Below are positions 1 to 7,243 of a stretch of DNA of 9,922 nt, in pieces (positions within the stretch are counted from its first letter, which is position 1; every line of letters starts with the position of its first letter). A model generated the notes under the pieces. The model searched no databases. It was not told the DNA's origin and saw only the letters and a list, made by a program, of their open reading frames with translations. The position numbers and the translations under genes were made by a program. Origin of the DNA: Candidatus Aminicenantota bacterium (GTDB taxonomy: Bacteria; Acidobacteriota; Aminicenantia; UBA2199); contig CP070627.1 of NCBI GenBank assembly GCA_020355945.1, positions 7,116,304 to 7,126,225 of the forward strand. The letters run 5' to 3'.

Positions 1-1
1 A

Positions 2-1438
2 CTGGCAAACCTTTACTTCCTTTGTGCAAGTGAGTTTGTTAATATTAATAACCTCTTACAGGAAGATGATTCAAAATTAATGTTTCAACACTGTTTAATT
101 AAATACAAATGCGAATTATTGGATGTAGTCGATGGGGATATTTTTACCACAGATATTCCTAAAATAACAGGAATTTTAGAGAATGTGATAGATTCAGAAG
201 TGAATCAATTCCTGGTAAATGTCTGGTCATATTTGAAAGCCATTGACCGGATGGTCTCTGACGATACGATTTATCTCAATAGAATGAGGCCAATATGGTG
301 TAAAACTTCAAAAAAATTTGACTCAAAAGAATTTCGTCTTCTTTTCAAAACCAAAAATCTAATTTTCGGTGCCATTAAAGACAGGGCCGTTAAAAACAAA
401 TTATCAAGAGGCAAGATAAAAACCGGTTTTGATATTGGGCAGAGAATAGCAGACCATTTGGAAAAAATGATCTTCTATAGTGAAGATTTAACGCGGAAAA
501 TTGCGATCAAGTCAATTGATAACACGGTGGATGAACTTCTTTTGGCGCAGGGTAAAAATCTTGCTTTTGCCGTTGCTCCAATATATTACGATTTTGAATA
601 TTCCTTCAGGCGTTACAAATCTTTTCAGGGTGTTCCCTATGTTTTTGAAGAAATTAAAAATAGAAAAAAGATAGAGGAGATTATCACGTACATATTAAAA
701 AAGTGTATCGAGGAGGATGTTCATATTGTTGTCTTCCCGGAATTAGCAATTGATGTAAAATTGAGGGATCATATTGCCAATTGGCTTAAGCGGAATAACG
801 AGGAAAAGAAAATTATTATGGTGGTGGCCGGCAGCTATCATATATTAAAAAACAGGAGGAAAAAGCAATACGAGAATAGCTGTATCGTCTATCGTTTTGA
901 CGGTCAAGAATTGTGGGAACAAAAAAAAATGAATCGATTTCAACTGGACCAGGATGATATGAACAAAATTCGGAACTCCAACCAGAAAGCCTTTAAAGAC
1001 TTTAAACAGCTATTCAAGCCACCAGACAAAAACGGATGGGAAAAAATCGAAATTTCCGACACCCTGGTTATAAATGAATCTTCAATAGGAAGAATGGCTG
1101 TAACCATTTGCCTTGACTATTTTGTCAGGGAGAAGGATAAGTTGTTAATCGAATCTCAAATCAATCTTGTTTTCTTACCTTCAATGTCCCCTTCATTAAA
1201 ACGGATGGACATTTCAAACATTGATTTGAGTACATATGCTCAAACATCGGTATTTTGCTGTAATAGTTGTTGGATAGTGACAGGAGCAGAAAAATGCAAC
1301 TTTAACCGGGATCATTCCAGTTTCATATATATCCCCCAAAAGAACGGTCTGATGCACATGGATTGCGAAGCAAAATGTGATTGCCTGAAGTGCAATTTAA
1401 AAATTTTCAGAATTTCTCAAATTTCTGGAAATTTCTAA
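2..1438 (+). CDS. Nitrilase-superfamily (carbon-nitrogen hydrolase) protein, 5' end outside window; candidate C-terminal part of a larger fusion
   Basis: The frame has no stop between base 2 and the first ATG at 80, and that ATG has no Shine-Dalgarno site, so the gene very probably begins left of the window. Numbering from the ATG at 80 (452 residues), residues 1 to about 155 look helical and match no family I can name. From about 158 a nitrilase fold begins: strand LAFAVAP, then VVFPELAI with Glu221, KKMNRF with Lys282/283, and AVTICLDYF with Cys344. These fit the Glu-Lys-Cys triad of the superfamily, which hydrolyses or condenses C-N bonds of amides and nitriles. There are no membrane segments, so it is cytosolic, which excludes apolipoprotein N-acyltransferase. 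The last 60 residues hold eight cysteines (393, 394, 397, 406, 429, 433, 435, 438), possibly a metal site. A nitrilase domain at the C-terminus of a long protein is known in UG1-type defence reverse transcriptases. That link is inference. The domain call is fairly sure, the substrate unknown. Confidence 0.75.
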   Translation: MANLYFLCASEFVNINNLLQEDDSKLMFQHCLIKYKCELLDVVDGDIFTTDIPKITGILENVIDSEVNQFLVNVWSYLKAIDRMVSDDTIYLNRMRPIWCKTSKKFDSKEFRLLFKTKNLIFGAIKDRAVKNKLSRGKIKTGFDIGQRIADHLEKMIFYSEDLTRKIAIKSIDNTVDELLLAQGKNLAFAVAPIYYDFEYSFRRYKSFQGVPYVFEEIKNRKKIEEIITYILKKCIEEDVHIVVFPELAIDVKLRDHIANWLKRNNEEKKIIMVVAGSYHILKNRRKKQYENSCIVYRFDGQELWEQKKMNRFQLDQDDMNKIRNSNQKAFKDFKQLFKPPDKNGWEKIEISDTLVINESSIGRMAVTICLDYFVREKDKLLIESQINLVFLPSMSPSLKRMDISNIDLSTYAQTSVFCCNSCWIVTGAEKCNFNRDHSSFIYIPQKNGLMHMDCEAKCDCLKCNLKIFRISQISGNF

Positions 1439-1446
1439 AAAAAAAG

Positions 1447-1475
1447 TTGATTTTTTTATTAATTTATGTTACATT
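1447..1475 (+). promoter_or_regulatory. Possible sigma70 promoter before the wHTH-TPR gene
   Basis: TTGATT at 1447-1452 is followed after exactly 17 bases by TACATT at 1470-1475. Each box matches consensus at four of six positions. A start of transcription near 1482 would place the GGGAGG site (1488-1493) in a short leader. This would let the wHTH-TPR, kinase and receiver genes be transcribed apart from the nitrilase gene. The region is very AT-rich, so a chance match is quite possible. Confidence 0.35.
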
Positions 1476-1487
1476 CTTTATGGACCA

Positions 1488-1493
1488 GGGAGG
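1488..1493 (+). promoter_or_regulatory. Ribosome binding site that decides the start of the wHTH-TPR gene
   Basis: GGGAGG lies 11 bases before the ATG at 1505 and 5 bases before an in-frame TTG at 1499. The longest frame opens at an ATG at 1466, upstream of this site, which therefore cannot be served by it. Either 1505 or 1499 is the true start. I use 1505 because it is ATG; TTG at 1499 would add two residues. Confidence 0.6.
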
Positions 1494-1504
1494 TTAAATT
1501 GAAT

Positions 1505-2494
1505 ATGCAAAACAAACAGGATGGCTCAGCCAGGTTATTGAGGCTGGCGCTTGATGATTTGTTCGCAGAAGCTTCCAAAGCTGTTGATGAAAGGGATTTT
1601 GAAAAATTTAAGGATATCGAAGTACTGGTGATCAGGTTCTATTGCAAAAAGATTGCCAGGCATCAGTTGGAAGAACTGGGAAAATTTAATAAACTTATGG
1701 TTAATTTTCTGGCCTCGTTCGAATGGGGTGGAAAACCGAAATGGAAAAAGGCTGTCCCAATTGTTGATAAATTTAAAACCATCCTGGAATTGAGCCAGCT
1801 TATCTCTGAAACCGAATCCCCACAAAAAGCCTACAAAGAACTGAAAAAAAAATCATACGGTATGGCCCTTGTGTCATTGCTTTATCAGAAAAAAATGATG
1901 AGGCCAGGAGAGATCCGGAAAGCTTTACATATAAGATCAATTCAGCAAGTATCCAATTTGCTGTCTGATTTTGAAAAGTTTGGCATTATAGTAAGAGAGG
2001 GAGATGGGAAAAATGTGTGGATTTCCCTGGGGATGCAGGGACTTTCAGTATATAAAGAGCATATTGAGCCGGCACATTCCCAGATAGGCCAATTGACTAT
2101 CGATGTGCTGAAGGCCTATGATGAGAAAGACTTTGAAAAAGCGAAAGGGAAGCTTAAGGAAGCCCTAAAGAAAGATCCCCAAAATCCTTTTTTGATTTGT
2201 TTATTAGGTTTAATCGCTCTTGAAAAAGAGGATTTAAAGGAGGCCGGGGAATTACTTGCAAAAGCTGTTCGTCTTGGATTCGGGGTTGATGAAAGAGAAA
2301 CATTTCTATTATTCTATATCCTGGAGAAAGAAAAGAGATTGGAATCTTTAAAAAAAGGTATTTTTGCGGTGAATTGGCAAAATGATAAGATTTCCGCAGA
2401 AATAAAAGCTTCTCTGCAAATTCTTGTCTTATTATGTATGTATCGCGGAGATACAGACAGGGCAAGGGATTACCAAAGATTGATGTATTCTTGA
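1505..2494 (+). CDS. Winged-helix DNA-binding protein with C-terminal TPR-like repeats
   Basis: A soluble protein of 329 residues without signal peptide or membrane segment. Residues 1-100 are predicted helical. About 116-190 form a winged helix-turn-helix of the MarR/ArsR kind: the segment around SLLYQKKMMRPGEIRKALHI, a recognition helix with SIQQVSNLLSDFEKFGII, and a wing VREGDGKNVWISL. Residues 195-329 carry TPR-like helix pairs, the clearest being FEKAKGKLKEALKKDPQNP followed by LLGLIALEKEDLKEAGELLAKAV. wHTH-TPR proteins can serve as regulators or as scaffolds; no enzyme motif is visible. It sits 66 bases after the nitrilase gene and 52 bases before the sensor kinase. The receiver protein downstream has no output domain, so this protein might supply the DNA-binding output or sense the kinase state. 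That link is inference. It belongs to no named family I recognise. Confidence 0.8.
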   Translation: MQNKQDGSARLLRLALDDLFAEASKAVDERDFEKFKDIEVLVIRFYCKKIARHQLEELGKFNKLMVNFLASFEWGGKPKWKKAVPIVDKFKTILELSQLISETESPQKAYKELKKKSYGMALVSLLYQKKMMRPGEIRKALHIRSIQQVSNLLSDFEKFGIIVREGDGKNVWISLGMQGLSVYKEHIEPAHSQIGQLTIDVLKAYDEKDFEKAKGKLKEALKKDPQNPFLICLLGLIALEKEDLKEAGELLAKAVRLGFGVDERETFLLFYILEKEKRLESLKKGIFAVNWQNDKISAEIKASLQILVLLCMYRGDTDRARDYQRLMYS

Positions 2495-2534
2495 TTTCAA
2501 TTTTGGAGGAATTGAATACGATCAGTGATTGATT

Positions 2535-2539
2535 GAGGT
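2535..2539 (+). promoter_or_regulatory. Ribosome binding site of the sensor kinase gene
   Basis: GAGGT with 7 bases to the ATG at 2547 supports that start over an in-frame TTG at 2529, which has no site at a usable distance. An in-frame stop TGA at 2526-2528 rules out anything earlier. A stronger GGAGGA at 2505-2510 has no in-frame start next to it and is left unexplained. Confidence 0.65.
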
Positions 2540-2546
2540 AGATGAC

Positions 2547-4988
2547 ATGAAGAAGAAAATTTCGGCATTTCTAAGCAGACATGTACGTCGATTAAGGATT
2601 TTTTATTTTCTAATCATAGTCATCTTTTTTGCATCAACTGTATTTTTTTATTATAAAACAAAAGAACTTGACGAATTTATTAATGACTTATCTAAAGCTA
2701 AAACCGAATGGTCACCTTCGGAACATAATGCCTTCTTAAGTATGTTGGTCACGGAGTTGAACAGGAATACCACTGAAGATGAAAAGAGACAAAAGGAGCG
2801 ATATGAGAAAATTAAAGGCTTATTAATGCCTATAAAAACAAAAATTGAGGGTATTAAGTCAGTAGATGAGGAAATCGAAAATCCGGGAGTAATAAATATT
2901 GATAAGCTTGATCCCAAGGATGTCCCCGGGTACCTCAATGATGAGCAATTAGAGGGTTTATCATTGAACGAGTTGAATCTTGTCTTAGAGGAAAAAACTC
3001 CAGATATCCGGAAATATGAAGAAGGGGAAAATGCCGCTGAGAATTCCAAAATTCGATATTTTATTTTGCGTAACGGAAGAGATGTTTCCTTTAATCCCCG
3101 CTCCTTCTTATTTGTACCTACCCAATTGGTCAATGTCGAAGATGAAAAAAGTAATCCTCAGTTAACTCTCAAATTAAAGCGGGAACTGGTATTTTCCAAA
3201 GCCGTAGAAAAATACCTGTCAGATATTTTAAAACAAATTCCCCAAGAGTACAGAGCGAGGCAATCCTATTTTATAACTTTAAGTGGTTTTGTTCGATTGT
3301 TTCCCAATCCCGAAAAAAATAAAAATTTCATTGAGTATTACAATAAAAATCTTTCATACAAGCAAAATTTTGCTGACCGTACCTATTTTGACAAAACCCT
3401 TGAAGAAAAGTTCCATCAATCTCCCCTTTATGTTGACACCGGGGGATTTGGAATTGTGCAAACGTATTCCGCTTCTATTTTAAACCACCATCTGGGGATA
3501 ATGGGAATAATAGCGATAGATATAACAATAGAAGAATCTATAAAGCCATTGTTAGAGAAGTCCACATTTGGTTCCTCCGGTTTTGTATTTAAAACTTTTT
3601 TAATCGATTTTTGCAATCGAAGCGGACGCTGCAAAAAAACTCAAAATCGACATTTGTTGGAAAGTGAAAAGGAACAAATATTCAAATCCAAAACCAGCAC
3701 TGAACTATTCACCAGGATTCATCGATTTGATTTTGATGCAAAAGGCCAATTAATAAAACCAGTACATATTGATCCAAATCAAGAGGGCAGGATAATATTT
3801 TCAGTCCCGGTTAGTGAAGAGAAGGTTGCTTTTGTCATATTCGATAAAGAAAGATTGAAGCGACACCGGTTCATTTTTCTTTTAGCAATCGCATTTTTAT
3901 TATTGGGTATCACTCTTTTAATATTCTTCGTATATAATCAGAGCATAAAGAGAATACAAGAAGAAGAAAAAAAACTCGAACTGATATCTCATATGCACAA
4001 TTCCTATGTGATAACGGGGAAAAATAACCGCATCCTCAATTGTAATAAAGAATTTGAAAACCTGGTTGAGGATAAAAACCTGGTAGGAAATAATCTCGAA
4101 ATGTATCTGGCAAAAGACAGCGTAAAAGATTTCAAATTCTATATAGATTCCGAAAAGGAAAGATTTGAATGCCCTGTTGACCTGGAAACAAAAACCGGCA
4201 GAAAAAAAACGTCAATATTGATCAATACAAAGATAGATTACCAAGCTGATAAAAAGGCCAGGATATCTATTTTAATCGAATCGGAAAGTTTGGAATCTGC
4301 TGTTGCGGAAAAGTACGCCGATAAGATATCTCACCTGTTGAAGTCTCCACTTCACTCGATACTTCAAATTGCCGACCAACTGCGGAGGAAAACAGCCCAA
4401 CCCAGGTACAATGACTATTTTCTTCTTTTAAATAATGAAACTAAGGGGCTTAGAAATGAGATTTCAAGAATTCTGAGTATTTCAAAGCTTGAATACAAGA
4501 CTTTGGAGCCTGAATATGAGAAAGTCGATTTGACAAAACTGGTTAACGATATCAAAAATGAATTTATTCCCTTGATGGAAAAAAGAAAATTAGGTTTTAA
4601 TAGCAATCTTGCAGGAAAAGTCACTCTTTTCGCTGACAGGAATATGATCAAGACATCCATCGAAAATATATTGGATAATGCATTGAAATATACACCCAAC
4701 GGCAGTATTTCCTTTTTCCTTTTTGATGCCAAAGACAAAGCAAAAATAGTAATTAGCGATACAGGGATAGGAATACCTGAAAATGAAATTGATTCTATTT
4801 TCAAAAAGAACACCAGGAGTTTGCACCCGGTGGTACAAAAATGCGACGGTCAAGGTTTCGGTTTATATCAAACCATGAATTTTATAAAACTCCACGGTGG
4901 CCAAATTCATGTGAAAAGCGCCGTGAAAAAAGGGACTGAGTTTACAATCAGTCTCCCCAAAAATTCAAAAGAAAGTAAAGGTGAGTAA
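2547..4988 (+). CDS. Membrane sensor histidine kinase (Cache-like sensor, PAS-like, HisKA-like, HATPase_c)
   Basis: 813 residues. A short basic N-terminus is followed by membrane helix 1 (about 17-36, RIFYFLIIVIFFASTVFF), an external region of about 400 residues, membrane helix 2 (about 441-464), a PAS-like domain (about 480-580), a dimerisation helix and an ATP-binding domain. The external part first has a charged coiled stretch, then a double-Cache-like core with DRTYF near 277, SPLYVDTGG near 292 and LGIMGIIAIDIT near 316. In this family such domains bind small molecules directly. Cys356 and Cys362 could form a disulfide. The H-box is ISHLLKSPL with His596. It lacks the acidic residue normally just after the histidine and has Ser at +4. 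The N box (ENILDNALKYTPNG), G1 (DTGIGIP, Asp738) and G2 (GQGFGL, 768-773) are intact, so ATP binding should work. The receiver gene begins one base after the stop, so the two are coupled. Ligand unknown. Confidence 0.92.
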   Translation: MKKKISAFLSRHVRRLRIFYFLIIVIFFASTVFFYYKTKELDEFINDLSKAKTEWSPSEHNAFLSMLVTELNRNTTEDEKRQKERYEKIKGLLMPIKTKIEGIKSVDEEIENPGVINIDKLDPKDVPGYLNDEQLEGLSLNELNLVLEEKTPDIRKYEEGENAAENSKIRYFILRNGRDVSFNPRSFLFVPTQLVNVEDEKSNPQLTLKLKRELVFSKAVEKYLSDILKQIPQEYRARQSYFITLSGFVRLFPNPEKNKNFIEYYNKNLSYKQNFADRTYFDKTLEEKFHQSPLYVDTGGFGIVQTYSASILNHHLGIMGIIAIDITIEESIKPLLEKSTFGSSGFVFKTFLIDFCNRSGRCKKTQNRHLLESEKEQIFKSKTSTELFTRIHRFDFDAKGQLIKPVHIDPNQEGRIIFSVPVSEEKVAFVIFDKERLKRHRFIFLLAIAFLLLGITLLIFFVYNQSIKRIQEEEKKLELISHMHNSYVITGKNNRILNCNKEFENLVEDKNLVGNNLEMYLAKDSVKDFKFYIDSEKERFECPVDLETKTGRKKTSILINTKIDYQADKKARISILIESESLESAVAEKYADKISHLLKSPLHSILQIADQLRRKTAQPRYNDYFLLLNNETKGLRNEISRILSISKLEYKTLEPEYEKVDLTKLVNDIKNEFIPLMEKRKLGFNSNLAGKVTLFADRNMIKTSIENILDNALKYTPNGSISFFLFDAKDKAKIVISDTGIGIPENEIDSIFKKNTRSLHPVVQKCDGQGFGLYQTMNFIKLHGGQIHVKSAVKKGTEFTISLPKNSKESKGE

Positions 4989-4989
4989 A

Positions 4990-5370
4990 ATGGCAAAAAT
5001 TATGATTATTGAAGACAACCCGGTGCATAAACTGTTACTTTGTCACAGCATGGAAGACTTAAAGCATGAAACAATGCCTTTTTTTGATATTGACTCAGCA
5101 AAAGAAGAGCTTAAGAAGGAGAAACCTGACCTTTTCATTGTGGACATCCAGATACAGGAAAGTAAAAAATCATCGTTGGCTTTTATAAGAGATCTATTGA
5201 AGTCCAGGTACTACAAAAAAATTCCCATTATTATTATCTCTGCCTATGTGACCAAAGAAGACATAAAAGATGAATTGCCTGGTTTTGACCTGAAAAACGT
5301 CATTGAAAAACCTTTTAATGTGGACACCATCACTTCTAAAGTAAAAGAACTCCTTAAAGGTAAAAAATGA
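4990..5370 (+). CDS. Single-domain response regulator (CheY-like receiver)
   Basis: 126 residues, one receiver domain only. The key residues are in place: acidic pair Glu8-Asp9 in IIEDN, phosphoacceptor Asp52 in FIVDIQI, Ser84 in IIISAY (the Thr/Ser switch position), and Lys107 in EKPF. There is no output domain, so it must act by binding a partner or passing on phosphate. I chose ATG at 4990 because GGTGAG (4980-4985) stands 4 bases before it. The longer start, GTG at 4981, lies within that site and would overlap the kinase end by 8 bases. With one base between the kinase stop and this ATG, translation is likely coupled and the kinase is its probable phosphodonor. The partner may be the wHTH-TPR protein or the nitrilase-bearing protein of the same run (inference). 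Confidence 0.92.
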   Translation: MAKIMIIEDNPVHKLLLCHSMEDLKHETMPFFDIDSAKEELKKEKPDLFIVDIQIQESKKSSLAFIRDLLKSRYYKKIPIIIISAYVTKEDIKDELPGFDLKNVIEKPFNVDTITSKVKELLKGKK

Positions 5371-5371
5371 T

Positions 5372-5399
5372 GCCGCTAACCGGGTTTATCATGAGCGGC
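5372..5399. terminator. Hairpin terminator between convergent genes, probably bidirectional
   Basis: GCCGCT at 5372-5377 pairs perfectly with AGCGGC at 5394-5399 around a 16-base loop. Read on the minus strand the stem is followed after four bases by six T (5367-5362), a good terminator for the AAA-ATPase-like gene. On the plus strand the T-rich stretch (5406-5412) is farther away and broken by G, so it is weaker there. It lies in the 40-base gap between the receiver gene and the convergent gene. Confidence 0.6.
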
Positions 5400-5410
5400 G
5401 GGTCCTTGTT

Positions 5411-7192
5411 TTACTGCTTAACATCGCCTTTGTACATCAATTCGTGACCACAAAAGATCAACACCAATTTGACCAGGGTGGTTTTCTCGATATTCTTTTT
5501 GAATTTTGCGTCCATACTGTAGTTTTGCAATTGGTCCCCGGCTTTTGATATCAATTGTTGTAGTACAGCCTTACCTGGTTTTTCGTCTGTTTTAATATAC
5601 TTGATCTCTAACAAATAGGAGTATTTTATCCCTTCATAACGGGCCACAAATGGTTCCATGACAATATCGGCAAAACCCTTGTTTAACTCTTTTTCAGGAT
5701 GAATGATATATAAATTACTCAATCCCAGGTAAACATTCAAAAACGCCTGGATAGATTTTTCGCCGGTAATCAAATCCCGCAAACTCATACTCTCCCGCAT
5801 CCGGCCGGTAATAAAATCAAACAGCGATTCCCATTTCCCATCATAAGCCATATCCGTCATCAAGTCCGCATATTTCGACAGGTCCAGGTCAAAAATGTTG
5901 GTTTCACGATACGCTTCTACTATGTAATCGTAATATAAGTGCCTCACGGTTTCATTGGGAATTTTTAAACGGAGTTTGTCCCTTTCCGGGCCCTCAATGG
6001 TTAGCAAGCCAAGATAGAACAATAAGGATTTAAAATTCTCCGGCACGGCTAATTTTTCTAAAGGGAAGCCTTTTTCAATTTTAGAAGAAGTTCCTCCCTG
6101 CTCGATGATCTCCTGTAAACGATTGAAGTTCCCGTTGGGAGTAATGCTTTTGCCTCTATCAACAACGATCAGGTGTCTTAATTTTTTATAATCGACCCGT
6201 ACATTCCTGTCAATTAAATCATCCGGGAGTTCCTTTGCCGTGATGTAATTGTCAATGAAATATAACACCATATCGGAATTAAACAGTTTTACATCATCAT
6301 TTTTACAAAATTGATAGTTCCCATACCATTGGGTGATAATGTCCAGCAGGTAAGCGGTGGGATGTTTAATTAATCCGTTTGACCGGTAATATTCAATCAT
6401 TTCGCTGACATCATCCCGGGTAAATCCCAACATGCGAGAGAAATGGGATTCCAGGGAAATATTTTTCCCTATATTAAACCCACTGGTAACATCATCCAGG
6501 GTGATGGGAGAAACGCCAGTTAAAAACAACCGGCTAAAAGGAGCACCCATCCCATCAGTGCCCCCTTTTAATACATTAAAAAAGGCTCGAAAAAATCCTT
6601 CGCCGTGCGTCAACTCCCGGTAAGCACCCTCGCCAGCAGTGGATAGAATCGTGTTGGCAAAATTATCATACTCATCAATAAGTGCATATGACTTTTGCCG
6701 GGAGTCCATGCATAATTGCTTTAACGTGAATAAAACGTCGGAAGCGGTGCGGCTCTGCTCTATTTTTTTCCTGTAATAGTCCAGGTCTGTTACCAGGTAA
6801 TTGGCATATTTACGTACAAAAGACAGGGCAATCCCCTGAACGTGATTTAAAAAAGAATCCTCAACTTTGTCTAATGCCGGATTAACCATGGAAAAATTAA
6901 ATTTTAATACCAGGTAGGTGCCTCTCTCTCCTGTAGGATTATTGTATATCTCTGTTCCCTTAAACAATTCCTCGAAACGGTCTTTGTAATAAACATCATA
7001 GTAGGCTTCCATGACAGCGAGAAACAACGATTTGCCAAACCGGCGGGGACGAATGAAAAATAAGTAATCACCAGCCTCTTCAACGGTTCTTAGATACATG
7101 GTTTTATCGACATAGTAGCAATTCCTTTGCACCACTCGTTCATAATTGGCCAACCCATAAGGGATTCGTTTTACTTTTTTCTCTTTTGCCAT
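5411..7192 (-). CDS. AAA-ATPase-like protein with C-terminal PD-(D/E)XK nuclease-like domain
   Basis: 593 residues, the usual size for this two-domain family, which is often multicopy in anaerobes and Bacteroidota and is not understood in detail. The N-terminal part opens with IPYGLANYERVVQRNCYYVDKT, typical of the family. The nucleotide-binding motif is FIRPRRFGKS (46-55, Lys54, Ser55), a Walker A variant, and Walker B is ALIDEYDN with Asp173-Glu174. The C-terminal part holds GFADIV (Asp509) and LLEIKYIK (Glu529, Lys531), fitting the PD-(D/E)XK active site, so both halves look intact. No membrane segments are visible. It is alone on its strand, with its own promoter and an AGAGGAAG ribosome site before the ATG. 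Proposed roles for the family include mobile-element or defence functions. None can be decided here, and no partner gene is next to it. Confidence 0.9.
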   Translation of the reverse strand: MAKEKKVKRIPYGLANYERVVQRNCYYVDKTMYLRTVEEAGDYLFFIRPRRFGKSLFLAVMEAYYDVYYKDRFEELFKGTEIYNNPTGERGTYLVLKFNFSMVNPALDKVEDSFLNHVQGIALSFVRKYANYLVTDLDYYRKKIEQSRTASDVLFTLKQLCMDSRQKSYALIDEYDNFANTILSTAGEGAYRELTHGEGFFRAFFNVLKGGTDGMGAPFSRLFLTGVSPITLDDVTSGFNIGKNISLESHFSRMLGFTRDDVSEMIEYYRSNGLIKHPTAYLLDIITQWYGNYQFCKNDDVKLFNSDMVLYFIDNYITAKELPDDLIDRNVRVDYKKLRHLIVVDRGKSITPNGNFNRLQEIIEQGGTSSKIEKGFPLEKLAVPENFKSLLFYLGLLTIEGPERDKLRLKIPNETVRHLYYDYIVEAYRETNIFDLDLSKYADLMTDMAYDGKWESLFDFITGRMRESMSLRDLITGEKSIQAFLNVYLGLSNLYIIHPEKELNKGFADIVMEPFVARYEGIKYSYLLEIKYIKTDEKPGKAVLQQLISKAGDQLQNYSMDAKFKKNIEKTTLVKLVLIFCGHELMYKGDVKQ

Positions 7193-7212
7193 TTTTTGTT
7201 CTTCCTCTGCCC

Positions 7213-7241
7213 ATTATATAGAAATTACCCTATTTTTTCAA
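7213..7241 (-). promoter_or_regulatory. Sigma70-like promoter of the AAA-ATPase-like gene
   Basis: On the minus strand TTGAAA (7241-7236) is followed after exactly 17 bases by a perfect TATAAT (7218-7213). Transcription would start near 7206, giving a leader of about 14 bases that includes the AGAGGAAG ribosome site before the ATG at 7192. Confidence 0.65.
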
Positions 7242-7243
7242 TA

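Noticed and set aside
158..1438. Reading the first gene as apolipoprotein N-acyltransferase or NAD synthetase
   Set aside because: Both families contain nitrilase domains, but there are no membrane helices for the first and no ATP-pyrophosphatase SGGxDS domain after the nitrilase for the second.
1430..1465. A-run and T-run after the nitrilase gene as a terminator
   Set aside because: The pairing is A-T only (nine A, GTTGA, seven T) with no GC stem, too weak to call.
1466..1504. Upstream ATG at 1466 as the start of the wHTH-TPR gene
   Set aside because: It has no ribosome site, while GGGAGG lies downstream of it and serves the starts at 1499 or 1505; the possible promoter -10 box also lies after 1466.
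2529..2546. TTG at 2529 as the kinase start
   Set aside because: No ribosome site at a usable distance; GAGGT with 7-base spacing points to the ATG at 2547.
2651..3133. Antisense frame of 160 codons opposite the kinase
   Set aside because: The serine- and phenylalanine-rich translation is the mirror of the charged coiled sensor region; there is no start signal and no recognisable domain.
4981..4989. GTG at 4981 as the receiver start
   Set aside because: It lies inside the ribosome site that best fits the ATG at 4990, and the receiver domain starts naturally at MAKIMIIED.
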